A stretch of DNA of 64,000 nucleotides from Planotetraspora phitsanulokensis (GCF_016863295.1 NZ_BOOP01000029.1:1-64000); one strand, 5' to 3'; shown: positions 44,201 to 53,600, counted from the stretch's first letter. Notes: generated from the sequence alone by a model not told the origin. Made by a program: numbers and translations.

Positions 44201-44664
44201 AGACCCCGTACAGCTCGGCCGACAAGGGCGGGTTCTTCGGCTGGGACCTGGTCGGCGTGGACCCCACGCCCGGCAGGATCCGGGGCGGCCTCCCGAGCCC
44301 GGACTCCCGCGACTGGCTGACCGCGCGGGTGAACCCGGTATTCGACAAGGTGTCGCTCGCCGTCCCCGGCACGCTCGCCGCGGGCACGACTGCGGCCGTC
44401 TCGGCCACCGGCACCACGACCGGCTTCGGGCTGACGTTCCCGCTGCGGTACCCGGCCAGCGTGACCTGGAGCGGGGACCGCGCGCTCGCCGTGGTCGAAT
44501 CGGCGCGCGAGGTCCCGGCCGCGGGACGGCGCCACGGCGTCGTCGCCGTCCTCGACGTCTCCTCCGGCAGGCTGACGGCCGTACGGCCGGGGCAGGCCAC
44601 GATCACCGTCGCGTCCGGCGCGGAGTCGGAGTCGGCGACCGTCAGCGTGACCGCGTCGCACTGA
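41254..44664 (+). CDS. Secreted phosphodiester glycosidase (NAGPA) / metallophosphoesterase fusion
   Basis: A 1136-residue exported protein. Signal peptide about 1-26 (RRYARALAVALVVG). NAGPA/phosphodiester glycosidase domain about 85-400, with VNGDYYDINQ (about 124) and LDGGGSSD (about 362). A beta-rich linker spans about 400-760. The metallophosphoesterase domain runs about 764-975 with metal-binding motifs MSDLH, NGDFVD (about 809), GNHES (about 841), FHHPLH (about 916) and GHAHT (about 960); a Big-like beta domain ends the protein. Likely processes sugar-phosphate diesters in the wall or extracellular polymers. GGAGG precedes ATG 41254. Confidence 0.9.
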   Translation: MRRYARALAVALVVGVPVLAGGTGVAEGKAQVQLGAGGVGQGSGSGYEIAVPGESVEADRTGRTVAPGIELTSFDTFGRAGWMRAHVLDADLKDSRVDVGLVGGKLTETRALSKSADAQGAVAAVNGDYYDINQTNAVIGPQVRGGELSKATTQSGTVAAIGEDGVARLANALLEGTVTVAGTAQPVASLNTASIPPNGVSVFTEQWGPGLRTLIPHSGSLVELVVTGGAVSAVNQTVTTTPVPDGGLVVVAQGSAAARLATAKPGDPVSLDVGLRTDSPAKLRTALGSGEVLVRNGEPIDFPPSTGNDAPKPRTAIGWTDGGRRLLLVTVDGSANFSPGLSFDETAKLLVRLGAQEAFMLDGGGSSDIVARTPGDAGVSVVNTPSDGGERLIPSGVGLFTKKGSGTLKGIDVRTAADRVFPGLTLGVSAAGYDESYAPVAFGRDKVHWDAGRLGKVRDGVLHAERSGEGDVAAQAGRAHGGADVRVLGDLASVKFSVPSLTLDAGGSGSVRITGFDADGFDAPVAVRDADLSYDSDVVKVEPQDDGSLKVTGLAAADGTGTAITATVQGRVARLPVAVGLKHVTLAEFGADEGWGVSTAKATASVSAVSAADRPDAPAGNQAVQLTYDFRGTTGTSAAYAVAKPTPITLPAGTKRLGLWVYGDGRRHWLRATLRSQGTTNVPFTFASVVDWTGWKWVEGALPSGFSEPITLTNVYIVETSDLAKDAGQLRFDALTALVGQDLPVDAAVEPDPFVMEQADIADRRWRFAIMSDLHVGSAGGPGSFAAQQAGEALKQAVAAKPDFIVINGDFVDNNAPADFALAQQILTANVPASVPVYWTPGNHESGATATGTLDNFLATGRPANQVFDHKGTRFILLNTTLGGLRASDWSQVPLLQQELAKAAKDRSVKSVAVVFHHPLHDPSGAGASQFSDQMEAGLVEKWLADFRESAGKPVALFTGHAHTAAAGRADGVLEVTTPAVGKTPYSSADKGGFFGWDLVGVDPTPGRIRGGLPSPDSRDWLTARVNPVFDKVSLAVPGTLAAGTTAAVSATGTTTGFGLTFPLRYPASVTWSGDRALAVVESAREVPAAGRRHGVVAVLDVSSGRLTAVRPGQATITVASGAESESATVSVTASH

Positions 44665-44707
44665 AGCGGATCACTGGATCAAAACTGGATCACTGGATCA
44701 CTGAGCA
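44661..44707. repeat. Tandem CTGGATCA repeats just after the stop codon
   Basis: CTGGATCA occurs at 44674, 44685 and 44693, flanked by related CTGAAGCGGATCA at the stop and CTGAGCA at 44701-44707. Confidence 0.85.
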
Positions 44708-44735
44708 CGGGCCCGGGGCACACGTCCCGGGCCCG
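44708..44735 (+). terminator. Hairpin terminator after the secreted enzyme gene
   Basis: 10-bp stem CGGGCCCGGG with CCCGGGCCCG, 8-nt loop, followed by CCCTTTCC. Confidence 0.75.
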
Positions 44736-44769
44736 GCCCTTTCCGTGGACGCGGTGCGAGACTGGGGCC

Positions 44770-45315
44770 ATGGCTCATTCGGACACCCATGTGCACGAGG
44801 CGGACCCGGCCTGCGCGGTGGCGCACGGGGAGACGGCGCCGCCGCAGGACGACCGCACCCTTGTGGCCGTGTTCGCGTCCCCGGTCGCGGGCTATCTGCT
44901 GCGGTACGGGGCGGATCTCGGCTATCGCGGCATCCTCCTCGAGCCCGACCGCGATCTCGCCGAGAAGGTGCGGGCGGAGGCGCCGGCCTTCGAGGTGACC
45001 AGCGGCCCGCCCGCCGGCCTGGACGGCACGGCCGACGTGGTCGTCACCGACCACCACCGGGCCGACCTCGGGCCCGTGCTCCGCGACCTGCTCGCCCACG
45101 AGTGCCGGTGGATCGGGGTGATGGGCAAGCCGTACCATCCGGCGCCCCACGAGGTCGCGCTGGCCGAGCTGGGGGTCCCGGCGGAGGTGGTCGCCCGGGT
45201 CCACCGGCCCATCGGGCTCAACATCGGTTCCCGTACGCCGCCGGAGATCGCCGTCGCCACGCTGGCCGGGCTGGTCGCGGACCGCAACGGCCGGCCGGGC
45301 GGCTTCGCGTTCTGA
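44770..45315 (+). CDS. XdhC/CoxI-type C-terminal domain protein
   Basis: A 181-residue Rossmann-like protein matching the XdhC C-terminal domain (SPVAGYLLRYGADLGYRGILLEPD, VVTDHH, VMGKPYHPA, RVHRPIGLNIGSRTPPEIAVATLA). XdhC-type proteins bind and insert sulfurated molybdenum cofactor into xanthine dehydrogenase-family enzymes; the N-terminal XdhC half is replaced here by a short His-rich leader (HSDTHVHEAD). No Mo-hydroxylase lies nearby, though a molybdo-enzyme is 6 kb upstream. GAGACT ends 6 nt before the ATG. Confidence 0.8.
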   Translation: MAHSDTHVHEADPACAVAHGETAPPQDDRTLVAVFASPVAGYLLRYGADLGYRGILLEPDRDLAEKVRAEAPAFEVTSGPPAGLDGTADVVVTDHHRADLGPVLRDLLAHECRWIGVMGKPYHPAPHEVALAELGVPAEVVARVHRPIGLNIGSRTPPEIAVATLAGLVADRNGRPGGFAF

Positions 45316-45329
45316 GGGGCCTCGCGGCG

Positions 45330-45359
45330 TTGACCCGATCGGCCGCTCGTGCGCAGGAT
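45330..45359 (+). promoter_or_regulatory. Promoter candidate (TTGACC-18-CAGGAT) for the DJ-1-like gene
   Basis: TTGACC at 45330-45335, CAGGAT at 45354-45359, 32 nt upstream of ATG 45392. Confidence 0.45.
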
Positions 45360-45391
45360 CGAAGGCAGAGCGCACGAGAAAGGGTGATCCC

Positions 45392-45955
45392 ATGACGAAA
45401 GTGCTGATCATCACCGGTGACGCCGCCGAGGACCTCGAGGTGATGTACCCCTACCAGCGGCTGCTCGAAGAGGGGTTCGACGTCGACATCGCGGCGCCGT
45501 CGGCGAAGAAGCTCCAGTTCGTGGTGCACGACTTCGTCGACGGCTTCGACACCTACACGGAGAAGCCGGGCCACGCGTGGCCGGCCGACGTGTCGTTCGC
45601 CGACGTGCGGCCCGGAGACTACGACGCACTCGTCGTGCCGGGCGGGCGCGCGCCCGAGTACATCAGGAACGACGCGGCCTGCCAGGAGATCGTCCGGCAC
45701 TTCGCGGAGCGTTCGAAGCCGATCGCCGCCCTCTGCCACGGCCCGCTCGTGCTCGCGGCGGCGGGAGTCCTCAAGGGGCGGGTGAGCAGCGCGTATCCGG
45801 CCTGCGCGCCCGATGTCGAGCAGGCGGGCGGCACATGGGTCGACAGCGAGGCGCACGTCGACGACAACCTCGTCACCGGCCGCGCCTGGCCCGACCATCC
45901 GGCGTGGATGCGGGCGTTCCTCAAGGTCCTGCGCGCCTCCGGGTCGGAAGCCTGA
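45392..45955 (+). CDS. DJ-1/PfpI-family protein
   Basis: A 187-residue DJ-1/PfpI-fold protein with the nucleophile-elbow Cys in ALCHGPLVLA, VVPGGRAPEYIRN, and Glu15-type acid near the N-terminus (DAAEDLEVMYPY). These are glyoxalase, chaperone or hydrolase-like proteins responsive to stress. AAAGGG lies 5 nt upstream of the ATG. A strong terminator follows, so monocistronic. Confidence 0.9.
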   Translation: MTKVLIITGDAAEDLEVMYPYQRLLEEGFDVDIAAPSAKKLQFVVHDFVDGFDTYTEKPGHAWPADVSFADVRPGDYDALVVPGGRAPEYIRNDAACQEIVRHFAERSKPIAALCHGPLVLAAAGVLKGRVSSAYPACAPDVEQAGGTWVDSEAHVDDNLVTGRAWPDHPAWMRAFLKVLRASGSEA

Positions 45956-46004
45956 GACCGGGCCCCTGGGAACCGAACGTATCGCGCAGTTCAGTACGAT
46001 CTAC

Positions 46005-46035
46005 AAAGAGCCCGCCCTTTGGTGGCGGGCTCTTT
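46005..46035 (+). terminator. Rho-independent terminator after the DJ-1-like gene
   Basis: 12-bp perfect stem AAAGAGCCCGCC with GGCGGGCTCTTT, 7-nt loop, then TTTCG. Confidence 0.9.
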
Positions 46036-46089
46036 CGTGTCTCGTGACACCACTTAGCGACTGATCCTGCCCGAATCCGGGCAGGAATC

Positions 46090-46120
46090 TTGATAGTCGG
46101 CATCCGCGCTACGTTAAGGT
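46090..46120 (+). promoter_or_regulatory. Promoter (TTGATA-19-TAAGGT) for the leaderless small gene upstream of glmS
   Basis: TTGATA at 46090-46095 and TAAGGT at 46115-46120; the -10 ends 8 nt before GTG 46129, so the mRNA likely begins at the start codon. Confidence 0.55.
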
Positions 46121-46128
46121 CCTGCTCT

Positions 46129-46404
46129 GTGTCCACGGCACGACATCCCTTCGAGGACCTGATCGGTCATCTCACCAGGACGACCCCGCTCGGCCCCGGT
46201 GAGGCGGCACGGGTGGTCGCCGACGTCCTGGCGTACTTCGGCGAGCCCGCCGAGGACTTCGTCCGGCGGCGTCACGGCGAGCTCCAGGCGAAGGGGTTCA
46301 CCAACGACGAGATCTTCCCCAGGATCTCCGTCGAACTGTCGGGAAGGCGTGTCGCGGCGCCGGAGCTGTCTCTCCGCCAGCTCCGTCGGATTGTTTACGG
46401 ATAG
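46129..46404 (+). CDS. Small conserved protein upstream of glmS (function unknown)
   Basis: A 91-residue acidic/basic helical protein (PFEDLIGHLTRTTPLGPGEAARVVADVLAYFGEPAEDFVRRR, ending RQLRRIVYG). No domain recognised. Placed 8 nt upstream of glmS and transcribed from a leaderless-type promoter, so it is probably the first gene of the glmS unit. Confidence 0.7.
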   Translation: MSTARHPFEDLIGHLTRTTPLGPGEAARVVADVLAYFGEPAEDFVRRRHGELQAKGFTNDEIFPRISVELSGRRVAAPELSLRQLRRIVYG

Positions 46405-46412
46405 GAGCGGAT

Positions 46413-48230
<1,818 letters not shown>

Positions 48231-48241
48231 GCGCCGAAACT

Positions 48242-48261
48242 CGCCGTGGGGTGTCACGGCG
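48242..48261 (+). terminator. Weak hairpin downstream of glmS
   Basis: 7-bp stem CGCCGTG with CACGGCG, 6-nt loop, 12 nt after the glmS stop; no U-tract. Confidence 0.35.
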
Positions 48262-48356
48262 GAGACGTGAGAGCACCTCTGCCCGAAATGTAGTCACATG
48301 GCGTGATAAGTCGTACGCTGTCGGTATGCAGGCTCCTTTGGGGGGAGGATGCCGAC

Positions 48357-49316
48357 GTGCGACGCCGATCGGTCTTCGCGCTGGGGGCGGGGGTGCTGGC
48401 TCTCGCGGCGGGGTGCGGAACGGCTGATCCGCCGGTCCAGCGCGAGATCGCCTTCGTCGTCCCCGGTCCCTCCGGAGGGCAGAACGCGGCGTTCGCCCGT
48501 GTGATGAAGGCGCTCATCGAGCATCGCCGGTGGGCGCACAAGGTCGGCGTCAGCACGCGGCCGGGCGGTGGCGGGACGCTCGCCATCGCCCGATTCGTGG
48601 CGGCGGGCCGTCAGGGCGACCTGATGGTCGCCGACCCGGCGCTGGTCGCCGTCGCCGCGATGGACCGGGCGGCGCCCATCGCGGGCAGCACCTGGCCGCT
48701 GGCCCGGCTCGCGGGGCAGTGGGAGGTCCTGGTGGCCTCGCCCGCCTCGCGGTTCAGGACCTTCGACGACTTCGCCGCCGCACTCCTGCGCGACCCCGCC
48801 GGGCCCAAGGTGGCCGGCGGGGCGACGGGCGGCCCCGACCACCTGCTGTACGGCCTGACGGCCCAGGGCCTGGGGGCCGACACCCGGCTGCTCGACTACG
48901 CCTCGTTCCCCAACGGCGCGCAGGCGGTGGACGCGGTCGTCGACGGCAGGGTCGCCCTCGGGTTCGGCGGCCACCGGGACGTGGCCGCCCACATCAGAGC
49001 GGGACGGCTGCGCCCACTCGCCGTCTCCGCGTCCGCGCGTCTCGAGGGCGTGGACGCGCCGACGCTGATCGAGTCGGGCGTGCGCCTGATCTACGCGAAC
49101 TGGTGGGGTCTGCTCGCCTCCCGGAGGCTGGGCCAGCCCCAGCGGGACGCGCTGCTGGCCCTCTGCCAGGCGGTCGGGGAGTCGGGCGCGTGGGCCCAGG
49201 CCTGCTCGCGCAACGGGTGGACGCCGATGTTGCTGGCCGGCGACGACTTCCGCCAGTGGCTCGAGGCCGAGACGGGCCGCACCGACAAGCTCCTCGGCGA
49301 TCTCGGTCTGCTCTGA
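48357..49316 (+). CDS. TctC/Bug-family substrate-binding lipoprotein (orphan)
   Basis: A 319-residue periplasmic-type binding protein exported as a lipoprotein (LALAAGC lipobox at about 17-23). The Bug/TctC signature is visible in FVVPGPSGGQNAAFARVM, TRPGGGGTLAIARF and the pocket segment GGATGGPDH, where carboxylates usually bind. No TctA/TctB permease genes are adjacent, so its membrane partner is unknown; the TRAP-type permease at 62 kb is a different family. GTG 48357 has GGAGG 8 nt upstream. Confidence 0.85.
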   Translation: MRRRSVFALGAGVLALAAGCGTADPPVQREIAFVVPGPSGGQNAAFARVMKALIEHRRWAHKVGVSTRPGGGGTLAIARFVAAGRQGDLMVADPALVAVAAMDRAAPIAGSTWPLARLAGQWEVLVASPASRFRTFDDFAAALLRDPAGPKVAGGATGGPDHLLYGLTAQGLGADTRLLDYASFPNGAQAVDAVVDGRVALGFGGHRDVAAHIRAGRLRPLAVSASARLEGVDAPTLIESGVRLIYANWWGLLASRRLGQPQRDALLALCQAVGESGAWAQACSRNGWTPMLLAGDDFRQWLEAETGRTDKLLGDLGLL

Positions 49317-49413
49317 CCGTCGTAATCCGGGCGTTCGACCACGTCAGCCCATCTGGCAGTATTCGTCACTGGTGTGTGTTTCCTCCTCACCGTGGAAGGG
49401 CAAAGGGCGGACG

Positions 49414-50475
49414 ATGACGACGAGTGGGGGCGCCGTCCTGTCGGCCGCGTGGAACTGGGGCACTCTGACCGGTGCCGTCGTCGTCGCGATCATCGCCGTC
49501 GAACTCGTCCGGCGGGTGCTGAAGTCCCGCCTCGTGGGCGATCGCTGGTCGCTCGCCGGCCCGGTCGTCAGACGCTGCACCTGGCCCGGGTTCGCCTCCG
49601 CCGTCGTCGCGGCCGCCAACGCCGTGTACACGCCGGACATGATCGCCCCACGGGCGGACGGCCTCCTCCGGCACGCGTTCACGCTCCTGCTCATCACCTG
49701 TGTGACCTGGCTGGTGATCCAGGCGGCGTACGCGGTGACGGACGTGGTCCTCGACCGCCTCCTGCACGTCCAGGGCGACCGCAACCGCCGCGCGAGGCGG
49801 ATCCGCACGCAGATCACCCTGGTCCGGCGGATCTCCGCCGCGGTCGTCGTGATCGTCGCGCTCGGCGCGATGTTGTTCACCTTCCCCGAGGTGCGGGCGC
49901 TCGGGGCCGGGCTGCTGGCCTCGGCCGGCATCGCGGGCGTGGTGGCCGGCATCGCTGCGCAGTCCATCCTCGGCAACATGCTGGCCGGTCTGCAGCTCGC
50001 CTTCAGCGACGCGATCCGCCTCGACGACGTCGTGGTGGTCGAGAACGAGTGGGGCCGGATCGAGGAGCTGACGCTCACCTACGTGTCGCTGCGGCTGTGG
50101 GACGAGCGGCGGCTGATCCTCCCGGTGTCCTACTTCACCAGCAACCCGTTCGAGAACTGGACCCGCCACGAGAGCCGGATCCTGGGGAGCGTCTACCTGA
50201 GGGTGGACTGGTCGGTGCCGATCGAGGAGCTGCGCACCGAGCTCTACCGGGTGTTGCGCGACAACCCGCTCTGGGACCAGAAGGACTGGACCCTCCAGGT
50301 CACCGACGTCACGCCGGAGGGGCTGGTCGAGCTGCGCGCGCTGATGAGCGCCGCCGACTCGGCCAGTGCGTGGGATCTGCGGTGCGACGTCCGCGAGCAA
50401 CTGGTGACGTTCGTCAGGGAGAAGTATCCGGAGGCGATCCCGCGGCTGCGGGTCGAGCCGATCGACGGGTCATGA
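49414..50475 (+). CDS. MscS-type mechanosensitive channel
   Basis: A 353-residue small-conductance mechanosensitive channel. Three or four N-terminal helices, then the pore-lining TM3 GLLASAGIAGVVAGIAAQSILGN and the MscS beta domain (DDVVVVENEWGRIEELTLTYVSLRLWDERRLILPVSYFT). Protects against hypo-osmotic shock. AAGGGCGG precedes ATG 49414. Its end overlaps the convergent beta-helix membrane protein gene by 6 nt. Confidence 0.93.
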   Translation: MTTSGGAVLSAAWNWGTLTGAVVVAIIAVELVRRVLKSRLVGDRWSLAGPVVRRCTWPGFASAVVAAANAVYTPDMIAPRADGLLRHAFTLLLITCVTWLVIQAAYAVTDVVLDRLLHVQGDRNRRARRIRTQITLVRRISAAVVVIVALGAMLFTFPEVRALGAGLLASAGIAGVVAGIAAQSILGNMLAGLQLAFSDAIRLDDVVVVENEWGRIEELTLTYVSLRLWDERRLILPVSYFTSNPFENWTRHESRILGSVYLRVDWSVPIEELRTELYRVLRDNPLWDQKDWTLQVTDVTPEGLVELRALMSAADSASAWDLRCDVREQLVTFVREKYPEAIPRLRVEPIDGS

Positions 50476-52071
50476 CGTGTTCGAGGGGCGCAGCACCCGG
50501 GTGCCGCCCGCGATGAGCGCCGTGGCCAGGATCCACCCCGCCACGATCAGGCAGTTGGCCAGCCACTGGGTCCAGCCCACCGGCTCCCACGCGCCGCGCT
50601 GCTCGAACACGCTGACGGGCGCGAGCAGGTCGATCGTGTAGGTGAACGCGTTGAAGCTCCGCGACTCGTCGAGCCCGATCTGGTGGGGTCTCCAGTGGGA
50701 GAAGACCGAGGTGCCGGCGGCGAGGAGCAGGGTGACCCACAGGCCCGCCAGCCAGGGGCGGTAGCCGTACCCCACGACGATGTCCAGCAGCCGCCCCCAC
50801 ACGCGTCCGGGGAGCTTGAGCGTCCGCCGCCGTGCCCGCTGCTTGGCGAGCAGGACCCGCCGGGCCTCGGACTCGTGCCCGATCCTGCGGTAGTACGTGG
50901 CGAGCTGCTCGTACGGCTGCGGCCGGTAGCCGTCGGGGTCGCGGTGGAGCCACGGCAGCCGGTCGGCCAGGACGGCGGGGCCGCGCAACGACTCGTAGGT
51001 AGTGCCGTTGAGGTGGACGTCCCCCGGATAACAGTCCGGGCGGTCGAACAGCACGCCGACACGGGAGTAGCCGAGGTTGATCCCCCCTTCGATGGAGGCC
51101 GGCAGCAGGATCAGCTCGTCGACCTGCATGTGGCTCAGGTGCAGGACCCGCCCCTGCGCCTTGAGTACCGCTCCGTCGAAGGACAGCACGCCGGAGATCC
51201 GGGCGCCGCGCAGCCGGACCGTCCCTGTGGCGGTGAAGCCCTGGCTCAACTCCGCCGCCGTGGCCTGCATGTGGTCGGCGAACACGGCGTGGCCGTCGGT
51301 GCCCGACAGCACCGCGCCCTCCAGGTAGAGGCCGCTGTTGAAGCGCGCGCCGATGAACCGCAGCCCGCCGACGGTCCGCAGGCCGCGCATGAACGCGCCG
51401 CCCTCCACGGTCAGGCCCCCCGCCCAGACCGCCACCGCCACCTGCGTGACCGGCTCCGAGGCCCTGCCCTCGTTGTACGGCTGGCTCCAGCCGCGAAGGT
51501 CGTCCGTTCCGCCGCCCTTCGACGGGCCGGACGGGGATCCGACGACGGCGCGGGACATGCGGAACTGGCCGGTGACGTGGGTGTTGTCGAGACGTACGCC
51601 GTTCTCGATCGTGGATCCGTCGAGGTCGAGCAGGCCGTCGATCGTGGCCCGTCCGGCCCGTAACCGGCCGATGTGGCACCCGCGCAGGCGGACACCCTGA
51701 GTGCGTGCGTCGTTGAGGGAGACGATGCCCGGGATGTAGCAGTCCAGAAGGTGCAGCCGGGAGGTGACGACGGCGTCGGAGAGGTTCAGGTCGCCGACGA
51801 TGCGCGCTCCCGCCAGGCGGATGCCCGGCACCCGCCCCGGCTGGTTCTCGCTGATGCCGAGCAGCAGGGCGGCGAGTACCTCCGCGCGGACCTCACGCCC
51901 GCGGCCCCAGGTGCGTCCTTCGCCGGGATCGTCGTTCTTCCCGTCGCGGAGGTCGACGGGGGTCCCGGTGGGGTAGGCCTCCCAGATCCTCCGCTCAGCC
52001 GCGTTGAGGCGCCAGAAGGGCCGTGATCTTCCCACGGTTGGACCATACCGGCATTCCCACCACCGAGTCAT
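50470..52071 (-). CDS. Beta-helix (pentapeptide-like) membrane protein
   Basis: A 533-residue protein. Residues about 50-390 form repeated pentapeptide-like beta-helix units (RIVGDLNLSDAVV, LLDLDGSTIENGVRL, LRFIGARFNSGLYLEGAVL, VRLRGARISGVLSFDGAVL), then a basic segment and two or three C-terminal membrane helices. I recall relatives annotated as membrane-associated oxidoreductase, without evidence of activity. ATG 52071 overlaps the stop of the DUF5685 gene by 4 nt (ATGA), so the two are translationally coupled. Confidence 0.78.
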   Translation of the reverse strand: MTRWWECRYGPTVGRSRPFWRLNAAERRIWEAYPTGTPVDLRDGKNDDPGEGRTWGRGREVRAEVLAALLLGISENQPGRVPGIRLAGARIVGDLNLSDAVVTSRLHLLDCYIPGIVSLNDARTQGVRLRGCHIGRLRAGRATIDGLLDLDGSTIENGVRLDNTHVTGQFRMSRAVVGSPSGPSKGGGTDDLRGWSQPYNEGRASEPVTQVAVAVWAGGLTVEGGAFMRGLRTVGGLRFIGARFNSGLYLEGAVLSGTDGHAVFADHMQATAAELSQGFTATGTVRLRGARISGVLSFDGAVLKAQGRVLHLSHMQVDELILLPASIEGGINLGYSRVGVLFDRPDCYPGDVHLNGTTYESLRGPAVLADRLPWLHRDPDGYRPQPYEQLATYYRRIGHESEARRVLLAKQRARRRTLKLPGRVWGRLLDIVVGYGYRPWLAGLWVTLLLAAGTSVFSHWRPHQIGLDESRSFNAFTYTIDLLAPVSVFEQRGAWEPVGWTQWLANCLIVAGWILATALIAGGTRVLRPSNTS

Positions 52072-53159
52072 GAGCCGCAGTCGCAGCTGCAGCAGTCGCA
52101 ACAGTTGCAGTCACAGCAGTCGGAGCACGTGGAGCAGTCGCAACAGTCGCCGCAGTCGGAGCACCCGGAACAGTCGCATTCGGTGAGGAGGCAGCGGTCG
52201 GAGGCGGGGCTGTCGCGTTCGCTGCTCCACTCCGGCCGGTAGAGCCCGCAGGTCACGAGGGTGAAGAGCCCCGCGACGGCCTTCCTCGCCGGCCCCGGGG
52301 GACGCACACGCTCGGCGAACCCCCGCCGGACGGCCCTGCGGGTCTCGTCCACCAGCAGCGCCTCGACGAGATGCCGCTCCCGCAACTCCAGGTCCCGTAC
52401 GGCCAGGCCGAGCCCGATGGCGGCCTCGTCGCACAGGTGCCTGGCCTCGGCGAGCGACGTGCCGGTGGCCGCGAGGGGGTTGTAACGCCCGCGGGACCGA
52501 TCCTCGTCGAGGTCCTCGACGGCGTCGATGATGTGCGCGATCCGGCCGAACAGGCGCCCGGCCTCACGGAGGCTCTCGGCGTTGCGGGGCTCTCCCGCCA
52601 GCACCGCCGTATGGGCGAACGCGGCCGCCACGGCCGTCTCCGTGGGTTCGGTGATGTGGAGGAGGGACGACGCGGGAGCGGCCTCCAGGGCCGCCTGCCG
52701 CTCGACGGCCTCGGTCAGCACGGCCGTGTCGAACCCGAGCGGCGCGGCGTCCCGATCGGCGGCCGCGGACCAGGAGACGGCGGCGTGGCGCAGTGGGGCA
52801 CCGGAGATCCGTCGGGCGGCCACCCCGTCTCCATCGGCCGCGTGGTCGCGGATCTTCCCCGCGGCCAGGGCGAGCGACACGACGGCGGCCAGTCGCGCGC
52901 CCTGATCGCCCGAGGAGATCACGTCGGCGGTGCGGAAGCCGCGCAGGGGGCAGGGGCCGGCCGTCCGGCGCGCCGTCGGCCGGGAGTCCTGCGCCTCGGC
53001 CAGGACGGACAGGATGAGCCCGTCGTAGTTGGTGGCCATCCTGGCGAACGGGCCGTGGCGGTCACGCAGGGTGAGGCACAGCCCGCACAGATGGGCCCGC
53101 CAGGCCGTGAGGACGGTTCCGCAGGAATGATCTACGCATGGCCGTATGATCCCGAACAT
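52068..53159 (-). CDS. DUF5685-family protein with an 18-cysteine C-terminal tail
   Basis: A 363-residue protein. The N-terminal MFGIIRPC, AWRAHLCGLCLTLRDRHG and NYDGLILSVLAEAQ are typical of DUF5685; the central part is helical (HIIDAVEDLDEDRSRGRYNPL). The last 42 residues contain 18 Cys, mostly as C-D-C, D-C-C-D and S-D-C units. A ribosome site GGGGAG lies 8 nt upstream of ATG 53159. The Cys array could bind metal or be modified; no function is assigned to the family. Coupled to the downstream beta-helix membrane protein. Confidence 0.85.
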   Translation of the reverse strand: MFGIIRPCVDHSCGTVLTAWRAHLCGLCLTLRDRHGPFARMATNYDGLILSVLAEAQDSRPTARRTAGPCPLRGFRTADVISSGDQGARLAAVVSLALAAGKIRDHAADGDGVAARRISGAPLRHAAVSWSAAADRDAAPLGFDTAVLTEAVERQAALEAAPASSLLHITEPTETAVAAAFAHTAVLAGEPRNAESLREAGRLFGRIAHIIDAVEDLDEDRSRGRYNPLAATGTSLAEARHLCDEAAIGLGLAVRDLELRERHLVEALLVDETRRAVRRGFAERVRPPGPARKAVAGLFTLVTCGLYRPEWSSERDSPASDRCLLTECDCSGCSDCGDCCDCSTCSDCCDCNCCDCCSCDCGS

Positions 53160-53600
53160 TTCCGGCGCTCCCCGTGATGATCATCCCCGATTCGTCGACA
53201 TTGTGACATCCGGCGATGGCTTTCGGTAGGGAGCGTTGCCTCGGGGATCGGGCTATCGAAAGGCGCGTATTGCAGAGAGGCTCCGGCCTTGGCCCAGGCT
53301 CTCGGGTGAGCGGGCTTTCCCGGCCCCACCTCCGATTACGCTTCGCTGCTCATATTCCGCAAATTCCGTCACTTAGGGATAAAAGGGGTAACTCGCGGCG
53401 CACGGCCCACGCCGGTGGGGCCGTCCAGGCTTCTCCCGGGCCGCGCGGACGCGATCACCCGGCGGTCGGCGAGCCCGTCGCGGGCGCGAAATGGCCGGTG
53501 GACGCGAGGTATTCGGGGAGGGGAGTTCCCCTCGATTCTCTTGGGCGGCAAAATAGGCATAAACGGGACTCGCAGTGGTAATGACCCTGTGAGGTGTGTG
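53160..53600. other. 441-nt divergent intergenic region
   Basis: Upstream of both the DUF5685 gene and the Rv1733c-like gene. No gene is supported. It contains an A/T-rich patch (53345-53395, TTAGGGATAAAAGGGG) and a second at 53545-53570, which are likely promoter regions; no clear -35/-10 pair is assigned. Confidence 0.4.

Noticed and set aside
41176-44661. 1161-codon minus-strand frame opposite the large secreted enzyme
   Set aside because: Low-complexity Arg/Gly/Ala translation, no ribosome site, and the plus strand has signal peptide and metal-binding motifs.
46036-46412. glmS ribozyme upstream of glmS
   Set aside because: No core motif found; it is a Firmicute-type element and a small gene fills most of this region.
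53216-53581. 121-codon plus-strand frame in the intergenic region
   Set aside because: Irregular codon use, no ribosome site and no recognisable domain.
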